Below, in pieces: positions 24,630 through 33,758 of a DNA stretch of 64,000 nt. This DNA is from Planifilum sp021793745 (GTDB lineage: Bacteria > Bacillota > Bacilli > Thermoactinomycetales > DSM-44946), in NCBI GenBank assembly GCA_937983105.1, contig CALKAM010000061.1, positions 41,587-105,586 of the forward strand, given 5' to 3'. How positions within the stretch are numbered: the stretch's first letter is position 1; each line of letters starts with the position of its first letter. The notes beneath the pieces are model-generated. The model worked only from the letters and a program-made list of their open reading frames with translations. It ran no database searches and was not told the DNA's origin. The translations under genes and the position numbers were made by a program.

Positions 24630-25352
24630 TTAGGGCTGGAGGGCTCCCGTCAGCGCATTGACAAAATAGGTTCGGCCGTCGGCGGCCGCAAATTTCCAGA
24701 CGGGAGAAAGTACACGGGTTTTGGCGTCATAGGATTGTCCGTGATAACCCAGTTCGATTTCGGTGAAAACCGTTCCCTTGGGAACCTTTCCGCTTTCCAC
24801 CAGATTGAGCAGAGCGAAGGAAGCGGGAACGGGAGTTTGCACATCCTTTCCTTCCTTGATGGACAGGCGGAGCAGCTTGAGGGAATGAAGGGAATTGGCG
24901 TCGGACATTTTCACTTCCAGGCGGCTTCCGTAAAGGGGCCGCCCTTTCCAATATTGGAGGTATATCAAGGTGTGCCCTTTCCGGGACACCAGTTGGAAAT
25001 CCTTAAAGGCGGGAACCTGCTCCTCCAGAATGGCGTTTAGCTGATCCGGTCTGGTGAGGGTGACGGGAGGACGGAAGGTTTTTTCGAAACTTCCGTCCTG
25101 GTGCTGCTTCCAACCCTTTTCCGGGGGGGCGATTCGCGCTTCCAGGACGGAGACCGGCGGCGGGTTCCGCGGAATGTTGGGCGCTTCGATTTCCTTCTCC
25201 CGCAAGATTTGCGTCAGCTCCCGGCGGATGGAGTCACTCCCGTTTTGCATCTGCGATTTTTCCATCCATGCCTGGATGACTTGTACCGTCAAAAACAGGT
25301 TGAGGGCGACGAAGGCAATGATCAGCAGGGTTTTGGCGCGGCTCCAGTCCAT
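24630..25352 (-). CDS. walI: WalK regulator WalI (YycI)
   Basis: 240 residues with one N-terminal transmembrane helix (AKTLLIIAFVALNLFLTVQVI) and an extracytoplasmic YycI domain. With WalH it forms a membrane complex that restrains the WalK kinase. The ATG follows GGGAGG. Gene order and spacing match other Bacillales. Confidence 0.92.
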   Translation of the reverse strand: MDWSRAKTLLIIAFVALNLFLTVQVIQAWMEKSQMQNGSDSIRRELTQILREKEIEAPNIPRNPPPVSVLEARIAPPEKGWKQHQDGSFEKTFRPPVTLTRPDQLNAILEEQVPAFKDFQLVSRKGHTLIYLQYWKGRPLYGSRLEVKMSDANSLHSLKLLRLSIKEGKDVQTPVPASFALLNLVESGKVPKGTVFTEIELGYHGQSYDAKTRVLSPVWKFAAADGRTYFVNALTGALQP

Positions 25353-25367
25353 GACCGACCCTCCCGG

Positions 25368-26708
25368 TTACGGATTGAGAATGACGTTCTCTCCGTTCTT
25401 CTTCAGGGCGATCCATACGGGCTCCAAACGGACGTGACCCCGCAGCTCCTCCACCTGGTATCCCGGAAAGAGGGCGCGCAGTTGCTTCAGGGACAAACCC
25501 TCATCGGAAAGCTCCTTGATCACCGAGTCCCGACCGGGCAACAGGCGGTCCTCAAACCTGGCGGGTTTCGAGGAGAGGTAGCGGAGGGAACGCCGGTACT
25601 CCGCCACCCTGTCGGCGGAAACCTTCAACCGGATCGTGTCGGGACGCACTTCCCCCTTCTCCATCTTCCCGGGCCAGTAAACCGGAAGCCCGTTGACCAT
25701 CAGCCGGAAAATGTAGAGATGAATGTGATCCTCCTTTTCCCGCCGGTCCAGCAGATAGGATCCCGTCCAACCATTGTGGGTTTTCATAAACTGGTTCAGG
25801 ATTTCCAATTCCATGGCGGCCGTCGATGGTTGCGGCTCCGACCTCAAGTCCCTGTACACGACGGTTTGCGTCTGCCGATTGTGCTGCAGCATCCGGTTTC
25901 CGTCGGTGTAGGTGTCCCCCTCTTCGGAGGGAAGGGTCCAGATCTGGTTCGGATCCGTAAACAACCATTTGATGTCATCCACCTTGATCCGCTTCAGGGG
26001 ATAGGTAAAGCTGCGGACGGTCAGCGGGAGGTCGGGCAGGTAGACCGCCGACGGAAAAACGGGATTCCTCCGGTTCTTTTTGGTGTCCACGGGGATTTTC
26101 CCGGCGACGAAATGGGGTTTGACCGGCTGGAGAGCACCCCGCTCAACCCCTTCAAACCAGTCGTCGAAATCCGGGAAATCGATTTCCGCCTCCAACACCT
26201 TCTGCTCCTGGTCACCAATCAGCCAGAGGCGGGTGCCCTTTCTCTCCGAATCACCAAAAATCCAGATCCGGCTGATCCGGTCGATGCCGGAGACGGAGAT
26301 TTCCTCTTCATTCATCACGTCGACGGCGTCGGCCGGCAGATCATGGATAAACTGCAGCTCCACTCCGACCGCCTCCTTGTACAGCCGGTTCCAATCCTCC
26401 GGCCGGGGAGTAATCGGCTCCGGTTCATCCCATTGGGATTGGTGGAGGCGGTTGAGAAAATCGCCGTACTCCGGATCGTGGGGCAGGATCCAGCCCTGCT
26501 TTCCGTTCCGGTGCAGGACGAGGGGATAGGGTGCCACCCGTTCATGCAGGGGAATTTGGTTGTATTCCTCGTTACCGATCAACGGGGGCTGGATATAGCT
26601 CTGCTTGTTTTCTTGATAGGAGGGGGAGCTGTACCACAGCATCCCGGTCTGCACGATGCTGAGCAAAATTAGCAGCAGGAGTGCGGCAGATTTGATCCGT
26701 TCCTTCAC
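25368..26708 (-). CDS. walH: WalK regulator WalH (YycH)
   Basis: 446 residues: one N-terminal transmembrane helix (SAALLLLILLSIVQTGMLWY) followed by the large periplasmic-side YycH domain. It acts with WalI on WalK. The GTG start at 26708 overlaps the walK stop by four bases (GTGA), indicating translational coupling. Confidence 0.93.
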   Translation of the reverse strand: MKERIKSAALLLLILLSIVQTGMLWYSSPSYQENKQSYIQPPLIGNEEYNQIPLHERVAPYPLVLHRNGKQGWILPHDPEYGDFLNRLHQSQWDEPEPITPRPEDWNRLYKEAVGVELQFIHDLPADAVDVMNEEEISVSGIDRISRIWIFGDSERKGTRLWLIGDQEQKVLEAEIDFPDFDDWFEGVERGALQPVKPHFVAGKIPVDTKKNRRNPVFPSAVYLPDLPLTVRSFTYPLKRIKVDDIKWLFTDPNQIWTLPSEEGDTYTDGNRMLQHNRQTQTVVYRDLRSEPQPSTAAMELEILNQFMKTHNGWTGSYLLDRREKEDHIHLYIFRLMVNGLPVYWPGKMEKGEVRPDTIRLKVSADRVAEYRRSLRYLSSKPARFEDRLLPGRDSVIKELSDEGLSLKQLRALFPGYQVEELRGHVRLEPVWIALKKNGENVILNP

Positions 26709-28528
26709 TGGATCACCCCCGGCTCGCAGGAGGGCAGTGTGAAGGTGACGGTGGTTCCCCGGCGGTATTCGCTCTCGATCCCGATGTCTCCGCCGTGGGC
26801 CAGGACGATCTCCCGGGCGATGGACAAGCCGAGTCCGGTTCCTCCCATTTGGCGGGACCGGGCCTTATCCACCCGGTAAAACCGTTCGAAGATGCGGCTT
26901 AGATCCTTTTTGGGAATGCCGATACCGGTGTCCGATACGGACACCTCCGCCATGCCATCCCGTTGTCGCGCTCCGAGAGTGATGGTGCCCCCTTCGGGGG
27001 TGAATTTGACGGCGTTGGACACCAGGTTGTCCAGCACCTGGTCGATCTGGTCCCGGTCCACATAGACCCGGGGCAGGGGGCCGGTCACCTGAAGGTTGAG
27101 GCGGATTCCCTTCTTTTCGCAGGGGATGGAAAAGCGATCCGCCACCTCCTCCAACATCTCCTTCAGATCGACGACTTGTTTGTAGAAGCGGGTTTCCTTG
27201 GCGTCCAGCCGGGAGAGCAGCAGCAGGTCGTTGATCATTCGGTTCATGCGCTCCGCCTCCTGGAGGGTGACCCGGAGGAAGCGGTGCGCCAGTTCCGGAT
27301 CGCTGATGGCGCCGTCCTCTAACGATTCCATGTAGCTTTTGATGGTGGTGAGCGGCGTGCGCAGCTCATGGGAAACATTGGCGACGAACTCTTTTCGCTG
27401 CCGATCCAGCTTGGCCTCTTCCGTCACATCCTTGAGAACGGCGATCAATCCGACCATCTCCTGACCGTGCCGTTTAATCGGCGTAAAGGTGATCTTGATG
27501 ATGGAATGCTCGTCCGGGTTCTCTTCGTTTTGTTCCAAATAGGCTTGCCGCTCCTCCGCCAGGGGGAGGGGGAGCGGATCGGTTAAGGGGAGCACCTCCT
27601 CCAGGGGGTCGCCGAGGGCAATCTGGCGCTCCAACATTTCCTCGGCCCGACGGTTGCGGACGATCACCCGCCCCTCTTTGTCGGCGGCCACTACGCCGTC
27701 GCTCATATTGGCCAGAACCGACTCCAGTTTCTTCTTTTCCTCTTCGTTTTGGGACAGGGCCTCCCTCAGGCGCTCCGCCAAATGGTTGAAGGCGGCGGCC
27801 AGTCGGCCGATTTCGTCACCGCTTTTCACATCCACCTGCCGGTCGAAATCCCCTTCGGCCATCGCCGTCGCTTGGCGGGTGATCTCCTGGACGGGATTGG
27901 CGATGGTCCGGGCCAGGACGATGCCGAGGAAGGCAGTCAAGCCCAGGGCGACAAGGGTGATGCGGATCAGGTTCTTGCTGATGCGGCGGATCGTCGCGTA
28001 CATTTCCTCCATCGACGCTTCGATGTAGATGGTGCCCACCACCTGACCGCTATCATCCTTGATGGGACGGATGAGCAGCTTCATGCGGTAGCCGGTTGCC
28101 GGGTCGACCCGGAATTGTTTGTCGGTGGTGAGGGATTGGAGGGCATGGGTCACCCTGACGTTTTTCTGTCCGATGACATTGCGGTTTTTGGTGGAGGAGG
28201 TGCTCAGCACGATTCCGTCGGGGTCCACCACCTGAACCGTATCGGTTCCCTTGTCCAGGATAAACAGCTGTTGAACCAGGTCGTCGATCTCTCTGGAGCG
28301 TTCCGACCGGTCGGCGGGCTTTTGGGCCAGAATCTCCGCCAGGGAGCTGCTGACCAGAAGGGCCGCCTGCTTTTCCAGCTTTTCGTCAAAGTCCTGCTCG
28401 TAATAATTTCCCAGCCAATCGAAGAAATAGACCCCGATCAACTGGATGGCGATCAGGATGAGGGAGAAATAGATCACCATCAGCTTCCACTGGATGCTGT
28501 TCAGCAAGTCCCGGAGTCGTTTTGCCAT
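26705..28528 (-). CDS. walK: Sensor histidine kinase WalK (YycG)
   Basis: 607 residues. Two transmembrane helices (about 15-35 and 188-207) enclose an extracytoplasmic Cache-like domain. HAMP (about 208-260), PAS (about 265-370), HisKA with the phospho-accepting His387 (VSHELRTPLT) and an HATPase domain (NLVSNAVKFT, DTGIGIPK, GTGLGLSI) follow. It is the essential sensor of peptidoglycan metabolism in low-GC Gram-positives and phosphorylates WalR. Confidence 0.96.
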   Translation of the reverse strand: MAKRLRDLLNSIQWKLMVIYFSLILIAIQLIGVYFFDWLGNYYEQDFDEKLEKQAALLVSSSLAEILAQKPADRSERSREIDDLVQQLFILDKGTDTVQVVDPDGIVLSTSSTKNRNVIGQKNVRVTHALQSLTTDKQFRVDPATGYRMKLLIRPIKDDSGQVVGTIYIEASMEEMYATIRRISKNLIRITLVALGLTAFLGIVLARTIANPVQEITRQATAMAEGDFDRQVDVKSGDEIGRLAAAFNHLAERLREALSQNEEEKKKLESVLANMSDGVVAADKEGRVIVRNRRAEEMLERQIALGDPLEEVLPLTDPLPLPLAEERQAYLEQNEENPDEHSIIKITFTPIKRHGQEMVGLIAVLKDVTEEAKLDRQRKEFVANVSHELRTPLTTIKSYMESLEDGAISDPELAHRFLRVTLQEAERMNRMINDLLLLSRLDAKETRFYKQVVDLKEMLEEVADRFSIPCEKKGIRLNLQVTGPLPRVYVDRDQIDQVLDNLVSNAVKFTPEGGTITLGARQRDGMAEVSVSDTGIGIPKKDLSRIFERFYRVDKARSRQMGGTGLGLSIAREIVLAHGGDIGIESEYRRGTTVTFTLPSCEPGVIQ

Positions 28529-28534
28529 CTCAAA

Positions 28535-29236
28535 TCACCTGTCCGCGGAGGGGTCGCGCATGGTGTAACCCAACCCTCGGCGGGTGATGATGTATTCGGG
28601 ATTGCTCGGATCATCTTCGATTTTCTCGCGCAGCCGGCGAATGGCCACGTCCACCGTCCGCATGTCGCCGAAGTAGTCGTATCCCCAGACCGATCGAAGC
28701 AGGTGTTCCCGGGTCAATACCTGCCCGACGTGTTTGGCCATATAGGAAAGCAATTCAAACTCCCGGTGCGACAGGTCCACCGTCGTCCCGTTCTTGGTCA
28801 CCTGGTAACTGTTCCAATCGATCGTCAACTCGCCGATGCGCAGAATGTGGGAGGCGGCTCCCCCTTCCGGCCGGCTGCTGCGACGGAGGTTGGCTTTGAT
28901 CCGTGCCAGGAGTTCCCGGTTGCTGAAGGGCTTGGTTACATAGTCGTCGGCACCCATTTCCAGTCCCAGCACCTTGTCCACTTCCGAATCCTTGGCCGTC
29001 ACCATGATGATCGGCATCTGGAAGGACTGACGCACCCGGCGGCACACTTCGACGCCATCCATCTTCGGCAACATCAGGTCGAGCAGGATCAGATCCGGGG
29101 GATCGGCGAAGACGCGGCGGAGCGCCTCCTCTCCGTCGTGGACGCATTCCACTTCGAACCCTTCCCGTTCCAGATTGAACTGCAGGATGTCGGCAATCGG
29201 TTTTTCATCTTCCACCACCAGGATTTTTGCGGACAT
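28535..29236 (-). CDS. walR: Response regulator WalR (YycF)
   Basis: 233 residues, OmpR/PhoB class: receiver domain with phospho-accepting Asp53 (LLDLMLPKMDG) and a winged helix (RTVDVAIRRLREKIEDDPS). It controls autolysin genes. TTG-ATG-ATG occur in a row; the last ATG (29236) is chosen because GGAGGG is six bases upstream. The upstream peptidase gene ends 12 bases away, so walR is not the first gene of this operon. Confidence 0.96.
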   Translation of the reverse strand: MSAKILVVEDEKPIADILQFNLEREGFEVECVHDGEEALRRVFADPPDLILLDLMLPKMDGVEVCRRVRQSFQMPIIMVTAKDSEVDKVLGLEMGADDYVTKPFSNRELLARIKANLRRSSRPEGGAASHILRIGELTIDWNSYQVTKNGTTVDLSHREFELLSYMAKHVGQVLTREHLLRSVWGYDYFGDMRTVDVAIRRLREKIEDDPSNPEYIITRRGLGYTMRDPSADR

Positions 29237-29248
29237 CATCAACCCTCC

Positions 29249-30130
29249 TCAACGGACACGGGCGTTAACGGCCTGTTGCCACGAGCGAAACGAAGCTTCC
29301 ACGGACTCTCCGTAGGTCCGCTTCCAAGCCACTTCAAAGGGCAGTCCCCTTTTCAGATCCTGTTGAAGGCTTTGTACGGCGTCCCATCCCTCTTCATCCC
29401 ATTGATACTTGAAAAACAGAAAGGATTGACGATAGGCCATGGCCTTGTTGGACAAATGGTCAAACCGGTCCCGGAGGTCCGGGTAACTGTAAATCGGATG
29501 TTGATCCAGGCGGTTTTCAGGAACCCGCCACTCATACCCCACCGCGCGGTATTCCACCCACTGGGCGAAGGCTTCGCTGTACCACCGGGGCACATTGCCG
29601 CGGGTTGCCGCATCCAGATAAAGGTGGGCAAATTCGTGATACAGGGGCCCTTCCTCGTGGAAGCGCCGTTGCCACTCGTTCCGGCTGCGGTCGGTGAGGG
29701 CCATTCCCATCCACTTTTCCGGATTGAGCAGATAGATTCCTCCGGCGTAGTAGACGCCTGTGGCGCTTTGATCCGGCGGCCAGGAAAAGCGCCTTTGCAT
29801 CGATGTTCGGTCGGGATACAGATAGACGGGTACGGGCTTCGCGGGAGAAAAGCCGAACATCTCTTCGAAGTCCTCCGCCACCTGCTCTGTCTCCCGGAGG
29901 ATCGCCTCCGCTTCTCGTCTCATCTCTGTGGGATAATGGAGGATGATCCGCTCCGTCTCCAGCCGGGAGTGGTCCCGAAACCGCCACCCTTCCAGCCATT
30001 CGCTCCCCTCGTGCAATGCGGAGCGCGTTGCCGCCGACACGTAATGAAAACCGTTGGCCAGGGTGAACAGGACAAATCCCGTCAGGACCAGGATGAACCA
30101 GCTGCGAATTTGTTTTTTATTCGACAACAT
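29249..30130 (-). CDS. Membrane-anchored peptidase MA-like metalloprotease
   Basis: 293 residues. An N-terminal signal or anchor (SWFILVLTGFVLFTLANG) is followed by an extracellular gluzincin domain with HEFAH (165-169), and an Asp/Glu-rich helix (WYSEAFAQWVEY) that can supply the third ligand. This fits the peptidase MA family. It is 12 bases upstream of walR on the same strand and probably heads the operon, an arrangement absent from B. subtilis. It may act on cell-surface proteins; the substrate is unknown. Confidence 0.8.
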   Translation of the reverse strand: MLSNKKQIRSWFILVLTGFVLFTLANGFHYVSAATRSALHEGSEWLEGWRFRDHSRLETERIILHYPTEMRREAEAILRETEQVAEDFEEMFGFSPAKPVPVYLYPDRTSMQRRFSWPPDQSATGVYYAGGIYLLNPEKWMGMALTDRSRNEWQRRFHEEGPLYHEFAHLYLDAATRGNVPRWYSEAFAQWVEYRAVGYEWRVPENRLDQHPIYSYPDLRDRFDHLSNKAMAYRQSFLFFKYQWDEEGWDAVQSLQQDLKRGLPFEVAWKRTYGESVEASFRSWQQAVNARVR

Positions 30131-30303
30131 TGTCGCACATTCCTTCCACTGAAACAATCATCCTGCCTCCAGTGTAACATGGGAGGAGTCCGCCACCCTT
30201 TGGGAGATGGAGGAAACAGATGATCCCCTTGGGCGGAAGCCTGTTCCGGACGAATCTGCGAGGAATATACTGGGGGCAGCGAAGGGCAGAGGGAGGGCAA
30301 AGG

Positions 30304-31065
30304 ATGCGTAAAGTGCGGAGGATTCGCCGTTATCAACAGATCGCCAGCAAGATGCTGAAAACCCGGGTGCTTCAGCAGGATCCGTTCCTCCGGCGGATGA
30401 TTCCCGAGACCCTGTGGTATACCCCGGCCAACCTCGCGGAGATGCTGGAGAGGTACGATACCGTCTATGTCAAGCCGGACAAGGGTGGGGGCGGCGTGGG
30501 CATCCTTCGGATCGAGAAGCAGGAAGCCGGCCGCTACCGCATCTGTTTCCGAACGCGGTGCAAGGCGGTGGATCGGCGTCGGCTATCGGCTGTTGTCGAA
30601 TCCTGTTTTTCCCCCGGGAAGCGTTACCTGATTCAACAGGGGATTCAACTCATGCTTTACCGCGGTTCCCCCTTTGATCTGCGAATTCTGCTGCAAAAGC
30701 CGCATCGCCGATGGATCGTTTCGGGGATGGTGGCCAAGGTGGCGGCGTCCGGACGGTTTGTGACGAACTATAGTCGGGGGGGCCATCCGCTTCCCGTGGA
30801 GACCGCCTTGGCGACGGTGGCTCGCGACCCCTTGGAAAGGGAACGGCTGAGCCGGGAGCTTCATCACATGGCTGAACGGGTGGCGGTGGTGCTGAATGAG
30901 CGGTTTCCGGGACTTCGGGAGCTGGGAATCGATGTCGGTGTCGATCAGGAAGGGCGCCTGAGGATCTTTGAGGTGAACACGAGACCACAATTTAAAATGT
31001 TCTCCAAAATCGGCAGGAGAGATGTATTCGCAAGAATAATGAAGTATCACCGTATAATTGTATAA
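30304..31065 (+). CDS. YheC/YheD-family ATP-grasp protein
   Basis: 253 residues. ATP-grasp features include VYVKPDKGGGGVGILRI, the nucleotide-binding strand and loop, and the C-terminal DVGVDQEGRLRIFEVNTRP metal-ligand segment. YheC and YheD are spore-coat-associated proteins in Bacillus, and this short single-domain form occurs widely in endospore formers. The ATG at 30304 follows GGGAGGG. It is divergent from the wal operon. Confidence 0.8.
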   Translation: MRKVRRIRRYQQIASKMLKTRVLQQDPFLRRMIPETLWYTPANLAEMLERYDTVYVKPDKGGGGVGILRIEKQEAGRYRICFRTRCKAVDRRRLSAVVESCFSPGKRYLIQQGIQLMLYRGSPFDLRILLQKPHRRWIVSGMVAKVAASGRFVTNYSRGGHPLPVETALATVARDPLERERLSRELHHMAERVAVVLNERFPGLRELGIDVGVDQEGRLRIFEVNTRPQFKMFSKIGRRDVFARIMKYHRIIV

Positions 31066-31126
31066 CATGACCGTTTTCGACATAAAAATTATATATGAAT
31101 TTCTGTAGTTTCGACAAAGTATTCGG

Positions 31127-31155
31127 TTGACGGCCGGCCGTGCTCCTGATAGTAT
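31127..31155 (+). promoter_or_regulatory. Promoter of the 31285 gene
   Basis: TTGACG (31127-31132), 17-base spacer, TAGTAT (31150-31155). Confidence 0.55.
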
Positions 31156-31224
31156 CGTTAATAACGAAAGGTTCAGAACAGTCTTGGTAAAACATCAAAG
31201 ATTCTTCGCCGAAACAAGGATCCG

Positions 31225-31252
31225 TTCCGGGGGACAAGCCACTCCCGGAACG
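31225..31252. repeat. Inverted repeat in 31285 leader
   Basis: GTTCCGGG and CCCGGAAC, eight-base arms about 12 bases apart, lie between the promoter and the ribosome site of the next gene. This could be an operator or an mRNA hairpin. Confidence 0.4.
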
Positions 31253-31284
31253 AAAAAAATTATGTGCATATGAGGTGAAATCAG

Positions 31285-31842
31285 ATGTCCATCACGGTCG
31301 GCGTGTATATCGGGAAGAAGGACCGGATCATCCGCTATTGGTACGAGACCCTGCCGCGGGGCCAGTTTCCCGTCCTGGTCAAGTTTTGCATCCTGTCGTA
31401 CTTGAAAGGCACGGTTTTTCCCTTGGACGCAGTTTGTGAAGTGTCCGCTTTCCGGGAACAATTGAGCAGCATGTCCGCTCTGCCTCCAACCCAGCGGAAT
31501 GTCACCTTCACGGAGGATGACGGCTCCGTCTACGACTGGGTGATGCGGCTGGAACCCGGCTTTCGAAGCGAAGAGATCAAGAACGTGCTGCAGCGGACCA
31601 TCAACCACACGCTGATGTCTCCTCGTCGTCCCGTTTTCCATTCTTCGGAACATCCGGTACATACTTCATCTCCGGGGGTGGAGCGGCGGGATGATGCCCT
31701 CTCCCCGGCCTGGGCTGGTGTCGGGAATATGATGTGGGAGGATGGCGCTGCGGGTCCGATGCCTTCGGCGAGAAGCTACGGTTGGGAGGACCTGGTCGTC
31801 ACGGGACGGGGCCGTTCGCTGGAAAACGGCAAGAGGAGCTGA
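31285..31842 (+). CDS. Unknown protein, possible duplicated ribbon-helix-helix
   Basis: 185 residues, not assigned to a family with certainty. Residues about 3-42 (VGVYIGKKDRIIRYW, turn LPRGQF, helix VLVKFCILSYL) show the strand-helix-turn-helix spacing of ribbon-helix-helix proteins of the ParR/CopG type. A weaker second copy (about 71-111: VTFTEDDGSVYDWVMRLEPG then EEIKNVLQRTINHTL) suggests an internally duplicated pseudo-dimer. The last 70 residues are low complexity. It starts at ATG 31285 after GAGGTGA and has its own promoter. It could be a DNA-binding adaptor for the ParM-like protein; this is inference. Confidence 0.55.
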   Translation: MSITVGVYIGKKDRIIRYWYETLPRGQFPVLVKFCILSYLKGTVFPLDAVCEVSAFREQLSSMSALPPTQRNVTFTEDDGSVYDWVMRLEPGFRSEEIKNVLQRTINHTLMSPRRPVFHSSEHPVHTSSPGVERRDDALSPAWAGVGNMMWEDGAAGPMPSARSYGWEDLVVTGRGRSLENGKRS

Positions 31843-32153
31843 GGAAGACCCCCATGGAGTCCGCCGGGCGGGGGATACGCCTGAGGCGACCTCACAGGAA
31901 GTGCATCCCGGGCAGGGCATCAAGTGTTGGGGAGGACAGAGGACTGGGAGACGTGGGAAATGAAGGGTGGAGGGGTGTGTGCTTGCCATTCTCCGGTAGG
32001 AGGTTGCAGCGCTTCCCCTCCATTTCGGTCATCCAGCCGTTTGGAGTTTGTCCCGGACGCGCATGGATGATTTTTTGTTTGCGGCGCGGCCGAAGGGAAG
32101 GCCGGGCGCTTAGCCTGGGAGCACCCCGGCCCCGTTCAAAGGAAAGGAGCTCT
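31843..32153. other. Intergenic region, no gene seen
   Basis: Open frames here lack ribosome sites and recognisable sequence. It separates the 31285 gene from the 3' end of the convergent PTS gene; no clear terminator was seen. Confidence 0.4.
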
Positions 32154-33521
32154 TTACGCCCGGGTTCGCAGGGTATCGTAATTTTGGTCCATCTCCCTGC
32201 GGAAACCGAAGAAATAGGTAAAGGCGAAGCCGGCGGCGTAGGCGATCAGCACCCCGAGCAAATAGAGAAGGGATTGCCCGGGTTGCATCAGAAAGACGGC
32301 GGGAATCCCGGAGACACCGATGGCGACGGTGGCGGTGTTCATGGCCGCCTGGAATGCCCCGCCCACCGCTGCACCGAGGCAGGCTGTAACAAAGGGGCGA
32401 CCGAGGGGGAGGGTGACCCCGAAGATGAGCGGTTCGCCGATTCCCAGCATGCCGACGGGGACGGCACCCTTGATCACGTTTTTGAGGGTTTGGTTGCGGG
32501 TTTTGATATAGACGGCCAACGCCGCCCCCACCTGACCCGCCCCGGCCATGGCCAGAATGGTCCACAGCGGATCCAGCCCGGTCTTGTTGAGGAGTTCCAT
32601 ATGAATGGGGATGAGACCGTGGTGCAGCCCGGTCATCACCAGGGGCAGGAAGGTACCGGCGAGGACCGCTCCGGCGATCATGCCCCCCTCCTCCATCAAG
32701 GTGATCAGACCCTGGGTGATGCCATCCGATATCCATCCCCCGACCGGTTGCAAAACCAGATAAGTGACTACACCGGTCACCAGCAGGGCGAGTGGAGGCG
32801 TTACCATAATATCGATCACTTTGGGGACAAAGCGGCGGATGTTCCGTTCCGCCAAACTGATAAACCAGGCGGCAAGCAACGCCCCGATCAGCCCGCCCCG
32901 GCCCGGGACGAGGGCACTGCCGAACAGGGTGATGTCCGCGATTTCGGGAAGGATGATCAATCCGCCGGCGACCCCACCCAGCGCCGGAGTTCCGCCAAAT
33001 TCCCGGGCGGTGTTGATGCCGACGAAGACCGCGAGGTAGGTGAACACCACCTTACTGATCGCATTCAACAGCAGGACCAGGGTATTCTCCGCGCTGAGTT
33101 CGAAGGAATAGACCACCGCATTGGTCAGTCCCATGATCATCCCGCCGGCGATGATCGCCGGAATCAGCGGGACGAAAATGTTGGCGAGCCTCCGCAAAAA
33201 CCGCTGTACCGGCCTGCGTTTCCGGTCCTGTTTCTCCGCCTCCGCGTCCCGCACTTCCCCGAGCTCGAGCCCGGTCTCCTTCGCGATTTCCCGGGCGACT
33301 TGGGCGGCGGTTCCCGGACCCAGAATAATTTGCAGCTGATTGGATGAGTGCACGATGCCGGAGACCCCGGGAATGGACCGGATCTTCTCCTCGTTCACCC
33401 GCTCCGGATGGTGCAGGGAAATCCGGAGGCGCGTCATGCAGTGCTGAAGGGCTTTGATGTTATCCTTTCCACCGACCTGCTCCAGAACGGACCGGGCGAT
33501 TTCCCGTTCCTTTTCGGACAA
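32154..33521 (-). CDS. PTS sugar permease EIIBC, glucose/sucrose superfamily
   Basis: 455 residues. The EIIB domain at the N-terminus carries the phosphorylated Cys28 (HCMTRLRI), and the EIIC membrane domain (about 105-445) has the substrate motif GIGEPLIFGV. It lacks an EIIA domain, so it must borrow one. Length and layout match the MurP (N-acetylmuramic acid) and sucrose/trehalose subgroup, but the sugar cannot be fixed. No glycosidase or etherase gene is adjacent. The start is TTG at 33521 with GAGGAGGG upstream. Confidence 0.85.
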   Translation of the reverse strand: MSEKEREIARSVLEQVGGKDNIKALQHCMTRLRISLHHPERVNEEKIRSIPGVSGIVHSSNQLQIILGPGTAAQVAREIAKETGLELGEVRDAEAEKQDRKRRPVQRFLRRLANIFVPLIPAIIAGGMIMGLTNAVVYSFELSAENTLVLLLNAISKVVFTYLAVFVGINTAREFGGTPALGGVAGGLIILPEIADITLFGSALVPGRGGLIGALLAAWFISLAERNIRRFVPKVIDIMVTPPLALLVTGVVTYLVLQPVGGWISDGITQGLITLMEEGGMIAGAVLAGTFLPLVMTGLHHGLIPIHMELLNKTGLDPLWTILAMAGAGQVGAALAVYIKTRNQTLKNVIKGAVPVGMLGIGEPLIFGVTLPLGRPFVTACLGAAVGGAFQAAMNTATVAIGVSGIPAVFLMQPGQSLLYLLGVLIAYAAGFAFTYFFGFRREMDQNYDTLRTRA

Positions 33522-33758
33522 TGCCGTTCCCTCCTCGAATCGATTTTTGAGACCATACCCTTGGTACCCGATTTTCAGCTCCTTTAATCGTATTATCCTT
33601 CCTTTTCATTATATTCCGTTTAGTCGTTTTTTTGGGTCGCAAATTGAAATCTTTTGTCGATTCGCCGTCCCTTAGAAGGAAATTCAGTACAAACAATGGA
33701 AAGATGATGAAAGGGTATTCGACAACGGGATCCAATTTGAGGGCATGCGGAGGTGGTG

